From Prosthecobacter debontii (GTDB taxonomy: Bacteria > Verrucomicrobiota > Verrucomicrobiia > Verrucomicrobiales > Akkermansiaceae), in assembly GCA_945883455.1 (NCBI GenBank), contig CAMCXJ010000031.1:1-15694 (forward strand): 15,694 nucleotides of DNA. The letters run 5' to 3'. The translations under genes were made by a program, and so were the position numbers. Below are positions 7,502 through 14,583 of this stretch, in pieces. Under the pieces are notes generated by a model, which saw nothing but the letters and a program-made list of their open reading frames with translations, made no database searches and had not been told where the DNA came from. Position 1 is the first letter of the stretch. Every line of letters begins with the position of its first letter.

Positions 7502-7533
7502 GCAGGATGCGAGCGAAAGATTGCGGGATGCAA
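7502..7533. promoter_or_regulatory. Pair of direct repeats 21 bp apart, candidate AraC-family operator
   Basis: GCAGGATGCGA (7502-7512) and GCGGGATGCAA (7523-7533) match at 9 of 11 positions and start exactly 21 bp apart, two helical turns. This is the half-site spacing used by AraC-family activators such as AraC and XylR. A further GGGATGCA occurs in opposite orientation at about 7586-7593, near the rpiB-glyA start. The site lies in the divergent region between the symporter and rpiB-glyA, and two AraC-family regulators are encoded within 4 kb. I could not identify convincing -35/-10 boxes here. Confidence 0.4.
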
Positions 7534-7599
7534 CTTTCCCCAAATTTCCGGTTTCCAACCCCCACTTCCCGTCGTTGAATGCGCATGCATCCCCGACCC

Positions 7600-9273
7600 A
7601 TGAGCCAATCCCCACTCCGCATCGCCGTCGGCGCCGATCATGGCGCCTTTGAAATGAAGAACGCCATCGTCGCCCACCTCCGCGCCGCAGGGCATGAGGT
7701 GGAGGATTTCGGGACGGACACGCCGGACTCGGTGGATTACGCGGACTACGCGAATCTCGTTTCCCGCAACGTCGCGGACGGCACCTTCGATTTCGGTATC
7801 CTCGCCTGCACTTCAGGCGTGGGCATGTGCATCGCCGCGAACCGCCACACCCATGTCCGCGCAGCGAACGTCCGGGACATCGAGGAAACCGTCACCACCC
7901 GCAAACACAACGATGCCAACGTGCTCTGCCTTTCCGGAAAAAAAATCGACATCGCTACCGCGTTGGAAATGACCGAAGTGTTTTTGACCACGGAATTCGA
8001 GGGCGGCCGCCATGAGGCGCGTGTTTGCAAATCTTCCGGCAGCCGCATTTCCGTCACCGATCCGGAGCTATACCAGGCCATCGTCGGCGAGGAGCACCGC
8101 CAGCGGAACCACATCGAGCTGATCGCCTCGGAAAACTTCGCCTCGCCCGCCGTGATGGAGGCGCAGGGCTCGCTGCTTACAAACAAATACGCGGAGGGCT
8201 ATCCCGGGAGACGCTGGTATGGCGGTTGCGAATACGTGGATGTCGTCGAGACGCTCGCCATCGAGCGCGCCAAGCAGCTTTTCGGCGCCGATCATGCCAA
8301 CGTCCAGCCGCACTCCGGCTCGCAGGCGAACACCGCCGTCTATTTCTCCGTGCTCAAGCCGGGAGATAAAATTTTCACCATGGATCTCGCCCACGGCGGG
8401 CACCTCACCCACGGCCACAAGGCGAACTTCTCCGGCCGCTTCTACGACGTGACCCACTACGGCGTTTCCCCCGATGACGAACGCATCGATTACGCCGAGT
8501 TGGAAAAAACCGCCCGTGAACTCAAGCCCGCCCTCATCACCGTGGGCGCTTCCGCTTACTCGCGGATCATCGATTTCGAGCGCATGGGGAAACTCGCCCG
8601 CGAAGTCGGCGCTTACCTTTTCGTGGATATGGCGCACATTGCCGGTCTGGTCGCCGCCGGGGTGCATCCCAGCCCCTTCCCCCACGCAGATTTCGTCACC
8701 TCCACCACTCATAAGTCCCTGCGCGGCCCGCGCGGCGGGATCATCCTCTGCAAGGAGGAGTTCGCGAAAAAAATCGACTCCCAGGTGTTCCCCGGCATCC
8801 AGGGCGGCCCGCTGATGCACGTCATCGCGGCGAAGGCCGTCTGCTTCGGTGAGGCGCTGAAACCGGAGTTCAAAACCTACTCCGCGCAGGTCGTGAAAAA
8901 CGCGCAGGCCATCGCCGCGCGCCTCACGCACCACGGTTTCCGCATCTGCTCCGGCGGCACGGACAACCACGTGATGCTCGTCGATCTCCGCCCGAAAGGC
9001 CTCAACGGCTCGGAAGCCTCCGTCGCCCTCGACGAGGCGGGCATCACGGTCAACAAGAACGGCATCCCTTTTGACACCGGTAGCCCCATGAAGCCCTCCG
9101 GCATCCGCATCGGCACCCCCGCCGTCACCACCCGCGGGATGGTAGAAAAGGACGTCGTGCAGGTCGCCGACTTCATCGCCGATGCCCTCGCCGACCACAC
9201 CAACACCGCCAAGCTCCACGCCATCCGCGACAAGGTCTTCGCCTTCAACCGGGCGTTTCCGCTACCTTGGTGA
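7600..9273 (+). CDS. Fusion of ribose-5-phosphate isomerase B and serine hydroxymethyltransferase
   Basis: One uninterrupted frame encodes two complete enzymes (557 aa from ATG 7600; ATG 7579 or 7585 would add 7 or 5 residues; residue numbers here count from 7579). Residues 14-151 are RpiB: GADHGAFEMK (D20, H21), catalytic Cys C77 in GILACTSGVGMCIAANR, RKHNDANVL (H110) and phosphate-binding arginines in EGGRHEARV (R144, R148). Residues about 159-564 are SHMT (GlyA): IELIASENF, YAEGYPGRRWYGGCEYVD, DMAHIAGL (D350, H353), the PLP lysine K379 in TTHKSLRGPRGG, and R510 in SGIRIGTP. Only about 8 residues link them, and neither domain loses conserved parts. RpiB interconverts ribose-5-P and ribulose-5-P; SHMT makes glycine and 5,10-methylene-THF from serine. 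Both feed purine synthesis. The two genes are separate near-neighbours in some bacteria (for example Bacillus), so the fusion may fix an old operon link. No Shine-Dalgarno sequence precedes any candidate start. Confidence 0.95.
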   Translation: MSQSPLRIAVGADHGAFEMKNAIVAHLRAAGHEVEDFGTDTPDSVDYADYANLVSRNVADGTFDFGILACTSGVGMCIAANRHTHVRAANVRDIEETVTTRKHNDANVLCLSGKKIDIATALEMTEVFLTTEFEGGRHEARVCKSSGSRISVTDPELYQAIVGEEHRQRNHIELIASENFASPAVMEAQGSLLTNKYAEGYPGRRWYGGCEYVDVVETLAIERAKQLFGADHANVQPHSGSQANTAVYFSVLKPGDKIFTMDLAHGGHLTHGHKANFSGRFYDVTHYGVSPDDERIDYAELEKTARELKPALITVGASAYSRIIDFERMGKLAREVGAYLFVDMAHIAGLVAAGVHPSPFPHADFVTSTTHKSLRGPRGGIILCKEEFAKKIDSQVFPGIQGGPLMHVIAAKAVCFGEALKPEFKTYSAQVVKNAQAIAARLTHHGFRICSGGTDNHVMLVDLRPKGLNGSEASVALDEAGITVNKNGIPFDTGSPMKPSGIRIGTPAVTTRGMVEKDVVQVADFIADALADHTNTAKLHAIRDKVFAFNRAFPLPW

Positions 9274-9303
9274 GGTTCTCGAGGAAGCCGATTGAGGGGT
9301 AGA

Positions 9304-9326
9304 GTTTGAAATTTAAAGTTTCAAAC
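9304..9326. terminator. Bidirectional terminator hairpin between rpiB-glyA and the XylR-like gene
   Basis: A perfect 8-bp stem, GTTTGAAA (9304-9311) and TTTCAAAC (9319-9326), closes a 7-nt AT-rich loop in the 47-bp gap between two convergent genes. Its right arm includes the TGA stop of the XylR-like gene (9321-9323). The stem is AT-rich and T-runs are short, so it may stop transcription only weakly. Confidence 0.45.
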
Positions 9327-10514
9327 CTTCTGCGGAAATGCCTGCTGCCTTTCCTCGCGGTATTGGGAGGGAGGGATGGTTTCGATGCGGGTGAAGACCT
9401 TGTAGAAATGGTCGGCGTTGCGGAAGCCGGCGTCGATAGCGACGTCTTTCATGGGCGCATCGGTCTCGACCATGCGGCGTTTCGCGCGCTCGAGGCGGAG
9501 GCGGGTGATCTCATCGGCGATGGTGCGCCCGGCGTAATCGTTGAAGCGGCGCTCAAGGGTGCGGCGGGTGGTCGCGACGGCAGCGGCGACGTGATCCACC
9601 TTGATGCGGTGGTGGCTGTTTTCGGAAATGAAGCGTAAGGCGCGGGCGACTAGCAGATCTTCGGAGGCGTAAACATCCGTTGAGCGGCGCGGCACCAGCT
9701 CCGCGGGGGCGATGAGTTCCGGGGTCTTGGGCGGCTCCCCGCCCGCCATGAGGCGGGCGAGCATGGCGGCTGCGTGGTAGCCGACTTTGCCGTAGCCGAT
9801 ATCGATGCTGGTGAGGCTGGGTTCTGGGGCGTTGCAGAGCGTGGGCTCGTCGCCTGTGCCGACGATGGCGACTTCTTGGGAAACGTGCAGCCCCCGGGCG
9901 CGGCAGACATCGATGAGATAGCGGCAGTAGAGATCACCGCAGACGAAGATCCCGATGGGAGGCACCCAAGTGTCAATCCACGCATCCAAGCCGGCGACAA
10001 AGCTTTCCCAGCCGGGCGCGGAACCTTCCAGTCGGTTGGCGACGAGGTGGTGGGCGGTGCAGGGGAAACCGGCGGCTTTGGTGACCCGGCGGAAGCCAAC
10101 AAGCTGCTGGCGGGAATCGATGTCGCGCCGGAAGCCTAGGTATCCGAACTGGCGGAAGCCGCGCCCGATGAGGTGCTCGGCGGCCATGGCACCGGAAATC
10201 TCGAAGTCGGAAAACACGCTGGGTAGATCGCGGACGGGAGAGTTGAGCCAGACATTGACGAGAGGCACGCCGACTTTTTTCGCGGCGGCGGCAAGGGCGG
10301 GAGTGGCGCGGGCGATGATGCCGTCGTAGTTGGGGCGTCCGTCCGCACCGATCGAGAGCATTCGGTCAATGGCGGGGTTCACGCTACAGAGCCAGCCCGC
10401 TTCGTCCGCGTAGTGTTGGCTGCCTGCGTAGATCTGGAGGTGGCGCTTGTAAGCCCATTCCATCTCCAGCGAGATCGCGACCCTCAGTTTGGAATGGGAT
10501 GGGATTCGTTTCAT
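9321..10514 (-). CDS. XylR-like transcriptional regulator: LacI-type sugar-binding domain plus AraC DNA-binding domain
   Basis: This 397-aa regulator has the architecture and length of E. coli XylR. Residues about 8-275 form a periplasmic-binding-protein-like sensor (Peripla_BP_3 type): RVAISLEMEWAYKRHLQ at the start, AAEHLIGRGFRQFGYLGF at 111-128, FVCGDLYCRYLIDVCRARGL at 190-209, VAIVGTGDEPTLCNAPEPSL at 215-234, then SIDIGYGKVGYHAA. Residues 285-390 form an AraC domain with two helix-turn-helix units (VDHVAAAVATTRRTLERRF and MKDVAIDAGFRNADHFYKVF), ending in PPSQYREER. ATG 10514 is chosen because the sensor begins right after it; the frame stays open to 10619 but the extra residues look non-coding. 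Such proteins activate sugar-utilisation genes when the sugar binds. It could control the symporter-galK operon, rpiB-glyA or distant genes; the ligand is not predictable. Confidence 0.92.
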   Translation of the reverse strand: MKRIPSHSKLRVAISLEMEWAYKRHLQIYAGSQHYADEAGWLCSVNPAIDRMLSIGADGRPNYDGIIARATPALAAAAKKVGVPLVNVWLNSPVRDLPSVFSDFEISGAMAAEHLIGRGFRQFGYLGFRRDIDSRQQLVGFRRVTKAAGFPCTAHHLVANRLEGSAPGWESFVAGLDAWIDTWVPPIGIFVCGDLYCRYLIDVCRARGLHVSQEVAIVGTGDEPTLCNAPEPSLTSIDIGYGKVGYHAAAMLARLMAGGEPPKTPELIAPAELVPRRSTDVYASEDLLVARALRFISENSHHRIKVDHVAAAVATTRRTLERRFNDYAGRTIADEITRLRLERAKRRMVETDAPMKDVAIDAGFRNADHFYKVFTRIETIPPSQYREERQQAFPQKV

Positions 10515-10568
10515 AAATCGGGAACAAGCTCGGATGTGGCTGGATGGGGTGCAAGGTAATTGTCGCGG

Positions 10569-10590
10569 AAACGCGTAGCGGCTTGCGTTT
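10569..10590. repeat. Inverted repeat in the divergent region between the XylR-like gene and pepC
   Basis: AAACGC (10569-10574) and GCGTTT (10585-10590) flank a 10-nt loop, with extra Ts on the right. It has the form of a small terminator, but no rightward gene precedes it, so an operator role (for example autoregulation of the XylR-like gene) is an alternative. Nothing else is firmly recognisable in 10515-10656. Confidence 0.25.
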
Positions 10591-10656
10591 TTCGGTGGGG
10601 GAGCGGATCTAACCTGCATGGTCTGCGTAAGATTTTCAAGATCATGGATTCCGACA

Positions 10657-10686
10657 TGGACAGATGGACTGCCGCCGCAATACTTT
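10657..10686 (+). promoter_or_regulatory. Possible sigma-70 promoter for the pepC-like gene
   Basis: TGGACA (10657-10662; 5 of 6 matches to TTGACA) is followed after 18 bp by TACTTT (10681-10686; 3 of 6 matches to TATAAT). This would put the transcription start about 20 nt before ATG 10714. The -10 box is poor, so this is only a candidate. Confidence 0.25.
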
Positions 10687-10713
10687 CCGCCCGCCAGTAT
10701 CTAAGAGAACAGT

Positions 10714-12141
10714 ATGACACCCCACCTAATGACACCCCCCGCCGCGCCCGATGCTAAATCAACCCAAGGCGTGCTGACCACGGATCTTCTCAAGGATCTC
10801 CGCGAGGGATATGTAATGTCGCGCGAGGACAGGGCCTTGCACAACGCGGTGACGAATAATGCTATCGATTCGCTAGCGCTCAACCGCGACGCGGTGCGGG
10901 GTGAGGACGGGCACTTCAGCCACCGGATCAAGCGCGAGGGTGTGACCGACCAGAAACAATCCGGTCGATGCTGGATGTTCGCGGGGCTCAACACGCTGCG
11001 CCCGCAGGTGATGCGCGAGCACAAGATGGAGTCGTTCGAGTTTTCCACGGCGTATCTGCAGTTCTGGGACAAGATGGAGAAGTCCAACCTCTATTTGGAA
11101 TCTGTCATAGAGCTGCGCGGCGCGGATTTCATGGATCGCGAGTGGGAGCTGGTGAACAAGCACTCCCCCGAGGAGGGTGGCTGGTGGAATTTTTTGGTGG
11201 CGCTTGTTGGGAAATATGGAGTGGTGCCGCTTTCCGCGATGCCGGAGACGAAATCGAGCTCGGAGACCAAGACGCTCAACGAGATCCTCGGACGGTTGCT
11301 GCGCCACCATGCCGCGCGGATGATCGAGCTTCATGAGAACGGTGCCCAAGTAGATGCATTGCGAGCGGAAAAGGTTTCCGCCTTGAAGGAGGTTTATCGT
11401 TTCCTTGCCATCAACCTCGGCGAGCCGCCGGTGGAGTTCGAGTGGCGTTTCCGGATCCGCAAGAGCGCGGATAAAAAGGCAGAGACAGCGGATTCTGCGA
11501 GCGTGGAGGATGAAGGGCTGAGCGCTCCGGAGACACGCACGCCGCGGTCTTTCTATGAGAAATACGTCGGCACCTCGCTGGGCGATTACGTATGCCTCTA
11601 CAACGATCCGCACAACGATTTGAACAAGCATTACTGCTTTGATCGCGCCCGCAATATGGTGGGCGAGGATTGTATGGATTTTGTGAATGTCGGAGCGGAG
11701 ACGATGAAAGAAATCGCGAAGATTTCGATCCTTGCCAACGAGCCGCTGTGGTTTGCGGTGAACATGGGTTTCGACCAATCCACGGAGCATGGGCTGATGG
11801 CTACCGATCTTTTCGATTACGGAAGCTTGTTCGGGATTGATCTTGCGATCACGAAGGCGCAGCGAACGCGATTCCACGCCGGTGCCTCGTCGCACGCGAT
11901 GGCTCTGATCGGCGTCGATCTTGCGGCGGATGGATCTCCGCGGAAATGGCTGGTGGAGAACAGCTGGGGTGAGGCGAAAGGCAAGAAAGGCTTATGGACG
12001 TTGCGCGACGGATGGTTCGCGGAGCATGTCTACACGGTCATCGCCCACAAGCGCCACGTCCCGGCGGAGATCCTCGCCCGCTTCAAGGACGAAGCCACCG
12101 TCCTGCCCGCCTGGTATCCGAGCGCGTGCGGGGTGGTTTGA
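10714..12141 (+). CDS. pepC: Aminopeptidase C / bleomycin hydrolase family cysteine peptidase (C1B)
   Basis: This 475-aa cytoplasmic cysteine aminopeptidase matches the PepC/BLMH family in length and layout. The active-site Cys is C86 in DQKQSGRCWMFAGLNTLRP, the His is H394 in ASSHAMALIGVD, and the Asn is N416 in WLVENSWGE. Other family segments are SPEEGGWWNF (151-160), KYGVVP (167-172), SFYEKYVG (279-286) and EPLWFAVNMGFD (343-354). A short charged linker at 250-275 looks like a lineage-specific insert. The C-terminus VLPAWYPSACGVV corresponds to the arm that, in yeast Gal6 and PepC, reaches into the active site of the hexamer and sets aminopeptidase specificity. It has no signal peptide. 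ATG 10714 is preceded by AAGAGA, the best (still weak) ribosome binding site in the window; ATG 10729 is an alternative. It is divergent from the XylR-like gene and is probably a housekeeping peptidase. Confidence 0.93.
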   Translation: MTPHLMTPPAAPDAKSTQGVLTTDLLKDLREGYVMSREDRALHNAVTNNAIDSLALNRDAVRGEDGHFSHRIKREGVTDQKQSGRCWMFAGLNTLRPQVMREHKMESFEFSTAYLQFWDKMEKSNLYLESVIELRGADFMDREWELVNKHSPEEGGWWNFLVALVGKYGVVPLSAMPETKSSSETKTLNEILGRLLRHHAARMIELHENGAQVDALRAEKVSALKEVYRFLAINLGEPPVEFEWRFRIRKSADKKAETADSASVEDEGLSAPETRTPRSFYEKYVGTSLGDYVCLYNDPHNDLNKHYCFDRARNMVGEDCMDFVNVGAETMKEIAKISILANEPLWFAVNMGFDQSTEHGLMATDLFDYGSLFGIDLAITKAQRTRFHAGASSHAMALIGVDLAADGSPRKWLVENSWGEAKGKKGLWTLRDGWFAEHVYTVIAHKRHVPAEILARFKDEATVLPAWYPSACGVV

Positions 12142-12151
12142 GTTTTAAAAC
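12142..12151. terminator. Palindrome between tail-to-tail stop codons
   Basis: GTTTTAAAAC is a perfect 10-bp palindrome right after the pepC TGA and includes the TAA of the VWA gene (12145-12147). GCGCGT (12122-12127) and ACGCGC (12150-12155) form a further pair around it. The two convergent genes are separated by only 3 bp, so this is the only place a shared terminator could sit. Confidence 0.3.
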
Positions 12152-14352
12152 GCGCCGTTTAGTTTCCGTCCGACCCAGAAGACACTCAGCAGAACGACCA
12201 GCAGCACGAGGGTGGCCCAGTGGGACCAGAGGGGGATGCGGTTTTCGAGGGGGCGCGGCTCGGGGAGGGCGTCGATCTCGCCGATGAGTTCCGCGAGTTG
12301 CTCGGGGAGGATGCTGCGGGCGCGGGAAACCTTGGCAATTTCCGCTAGGACATCCGGGCGTGCTGGCTGACCAGTTTTCTCAATATCCACACCCTGCGCA
12401 AGGATGATGGTTTCGGTGGGCAGTTCTGAGGCTCCGAAAACGGTGGCACGGAGTTTCCATGCCCCCGGCAGATCGACCTTGAAACGGCCAGCGTAGGAGC
12501 CCCACTCGGATTCGTTTTTCTGGAGCTCCACGCGCTGCGATTTGCCGTCCGGCGAGGTGATGTCCACGGAGACCGCGCCTTCCTTTAGCGGCGCGCCGTT
12601 CGCATCGAAGGCGTTGGCATTGAGGGTGACAGATGCGCCGGGTTCGGGGCGCTCCGGGGTGTAGAAAAGGCGCACGCGCTGGCCGGCGGCCATGTTGCGC
12701 TGGTACGACATCCAGCGCGCGACCTGGCCCCAGAAGCGGTAGTGGTAAAGATCCTCCACGCCGCGCCGCCAGCGCCATGCGGAATCGATGCCCATGAACA
12801 GGACTTTGCCGCTGCCCGCCGCCTTGGTGACCATCAGCGGCACGGGACCGAAGGGCCCGCGGCGGTTCGTGTGCTCGGCGAGGACTTCCGTGCCGCCCTT
12901 TGCGCGGACGACTGGGGCGTGCCAGAAAAAGCCCGGCAAGCGCCGCCAGATCTCGGGGTTTTCCTCCTCGGAATCGCCCAGCATGGTGAGCAGCGAGGCG
13001 CGGCCTTCGGTGGTCAGTCTCAGAGGGGTGGCGAGGGTTTCGGGGAAGCCCTGCTTGTTCTTGTCGTCGAGCGTGACGGGGATGAGATCGGAAAGCGCGG
13101 TATCGAGGAGCGTGAACTGGTTGCCTTGCCGACCGGGCAGGAACACGACACCGGATGCTTGGTTTTCCACGAGGCCGCGGATCAGTGCGCACTGCTCCGC
13201 GGTGAGTTGGTTTTTTCCTACGCCGACATCGCCGAGCACGACGACATCGAATTTCGAGAGCTCCTCCAGGGTTTCGGGAAATTTCTCGATGTAATCTGTG
13301 CCGCCGCCGGGGCCGAGCTCGGGGCGGAGAAGGAGGCAGGAAAGCTCGACGCCGGGATCGCGCTGGAGGGCGTTGCGGAGGAAGCGGAACTCCCAGCGCG
13401 GCAAGGTCTCTACGATGAGCACGCGGATGCGCTCAGGGCGGCCGGAAATGGTGAAGGCGCGGGAGTTGTTCGCGGAAACCAGCTCACCGTCCTCGACCGG
13501 GATGGAGAGCGTGAGGGTGGACGAGCCTTCTTTTTCCAAGCGCCAGAGGATGGAGTCGTAGGTTTCGGCATTCGGCGCGAGGACGATGTTTTTCGTGCGC
13601 TCGCGGCCGGACTCGTCGCGGAGGCGGACGATGGTGCGCACCTGCCGGTCAAGCGAGGAGCGGATCGTGAAAGGGATCTGCACGTTCTCGCCGACGATGC
13701 CGTAGGTCGGCGCGGTGACGGTGAGCAGATCGAGATCCGGCAGGCGCGTCTCGCTGCCGACGGGGATGGTGAAAATCGGCACGCCGCGCAGGCGGTATTT
13801 CTGCGCCGCACCGACGGGCGGCTGGCCGAGGTTGTAATCGCCGTCGCTGAGCAGGACGACGGCTCGTAGGTTGTTTTCCTCACCGAGAAGGCTTTCGAGC
13901 GGCTCGCTGAGGTCGGTGCCGTTGAGGCCGCTCTCGCCGGGGGTGGCGAAGGGCCTGGTGATCAGATCGTTCGCGCCGCCGGAGCGCAGCGGGGTCCAGA
14001 GATCGGAGGCAAGGGCTTTCTCCACCCACTCCGCACGGGCGACGATGGATTCTGCTTTCCCCTCACCGGCCAGCGCGGCGGGCAGGCGGGCATCGAGGGT
14101 TTTCATGGAACCCGAGTCGTCCCAAAGGATTGCTATCTGGGGTTTCGTGGTGGGATTGATGATCGTGCGCCACTCCGGCTGCCAGAGCAGCATGACGACG
14201 ATCGCGGCGATGAAAAACCGTAGGATTTCCAAGGCGGCGGTGCGGCGCGGGTGCGGGCTGCGCTTCCAGGAAATAACGCAAAGCCAAGCCACCCCGAGCA
14301 AAGCGGCGATGCCAAGCCAAAGCGTGAGGGGAGTCGGATTGAGATGGAGCAA
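12145..14352 (-). CDS. Large membrane protein with VWA domain and glutamine-amidotransferase-like domain
   Basis: From a TTG start at 14352 the protein has 735 aa. Two membrane spans at about 10-28 and 44-57 are followed by a VWA-like domain (72-200) with an intact MIDAS motif DDSGS (78-82) and LLSDGDYN (167-174). A beta-rich region spans 205-305. A class I glutamine-amidotransferase-like domain runs from about 308 to 550 (RVLIVETLPRWEFRFLRNAL, then FDVVVLGDVG, GVVFLPG and GKVLFMGIDSAWRWRRG), without an obvious catalytic Cys-His pair. A beta-sandwich region (560-655) follows, then a final span at 712-727. Such proteins are common in Verrucomicrobia and Planctomycetes, often near MoxR and DUF58 genes, which are absent here. 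Function is unknown; a role in envelope complex assembly is inference. The frame stays open to 14694 but that part overlaps the aminotransferase and a repeat, and no in-frame ATG or GTG fits near the first span. Confidence 0.85.
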   Translation of the reverse strand: MLHLNPTPLTLWLGIAALLGVAWLCVISWKRSPHPRRTAALEILRFFIAAIVVMLLWQPEWRTIINPTTKPQIAILWDDSGSMKTLDARLPAALAGEGKAESIVARAEWVEKALASDLWTPLRSGGANDLITRPFATPGESGLNGTDLSEPLESLLGEENNLRAVVLLSDGDYNLGQPPVGAAQKYRLRGVPIFTIPVGSETRLPDLDLLTVTAPTYGIVGENVQIPFTIRSSLDRQVRTIVRLRDESGRERTKNIVLAPNAETYDSILWRLEKEGSSTLTLSIPVEDGELVSANNSRAFTISGRPERIRVLIVETLPRWEFRFLRNALQRDPGVELSCLLLRPELGPGGGTDYIEKFPETLEELSKFDVVVLGDVGVGKNQLTAEQCALIRGLVENQASGVVFLPGRQGNQFTLLDTALSDLIPVTLDDKNKQGFPETLATPLRLTTEGRASLLTMLGDSEEENPEIWRRLPGFFWHAPVVRAKGGTEVLAEHTNRRGPFGPVPLMVTKAAGSGKVLFMGIDSAWRWRRGVEDLYHYRFWGQVARWMSYQRNMAAGQRVRLFYTPERPEPGASVTLNANAFDANGAPLKEGAVSVDITSPDGKSQRVELQKNESEWGSYAGRFKVDLPGAWKLRATVFGASELPTETIILAQGVDIEKTGQPARPDVLAEIAKVSRARSILPEQLAELIGEIDALPEPRPLENRIPLWSHWATLVLLVVLLSVFWVGRKLNGAF

Positions 14353-14429
14353 AGGCGTTGACGGGAAGGTGCGCCCATTCCCTAGCCGATGCGTGCGGGG
14401 AGGGCAAGGGGCGATGATGGTTCTTCGGC

Positions 14430-14583
14430 GAGCACACGCGCCCCCGCGTGTCGCGGAGTGCGCCCTCGCTCTCCGTCGGCCAGAAAGATCATTCGCGCCG
14501 CATAGCCGAATCAACGCCCGCCCTATCTCAAGCCAAGTTTCCGGCGGGGGCGCCGGAAACAACACGCGAGGGCGCGTGTGCTC
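14430..14583. repeat. Composite palindromic element with 24-bp inverted termini (BIME- or MITE-like)
   Basis: The ends 14430-14453 and 14560-14583 are inverted copies of each other with 2 mismatches in 24, including a perfect 14-bp outer part (GAGCACACGCGCCC and its complement). Each end is itself a hairpin: ACACGCG-N4-CGCGTGT at 14434-14451 and 14562-14579. Two more hairpins lie just inside: CGGAG-T-GCG-CCCT-CGC-T-CTCCG at 14454-14475 and a perfect 10-bp stem GTTTCCGGCG / CGCCGGAAAC with a GGGG loop at 14537-14560. No target-site duplication or transposase is visible. The layout resembles paired REP sequences (BIME) or a small non-autonomous element. It fills most of the gap between the aminotransferase and VWA genes. 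Confidence 0.7.

Noticed and set aside
7579..7594. Overlapping short palindromes (ATGCGCAT, GCATGC, ATGCAT) at the rpiB-glyA start as a separate operator
   Set aside because: Too short and too close to the candidate start codons to support as a site by themselves; only noted as a possible third half-site.
8068..9219. 383-codon open frame antisense to the SHMT domain
   Set aside because: It is a mirror of the coding frame in a GC-rich gene with strong third-position bias. The sense strand is unambiguously SHMT.
10515..10619. Upstream extension of the XylR-like regulator to ATG 10619
   Set aside because: The added 35 residues have no hydrophobic or helical pattern and run into the promoter region; ATG 10514 gives the usual XylR length.
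10873..11895. 340-codon open frame antisense to pepC
   Set aside because: Overlaps the catalytic core of pepC entirely and has no protein-like features.
12742..13869. 375-codon open frame antisense to the VWA gene, and another at 13871-14710
   Set aside because: Both are by-products of codon bias on the opposite strand; no recognisable features.
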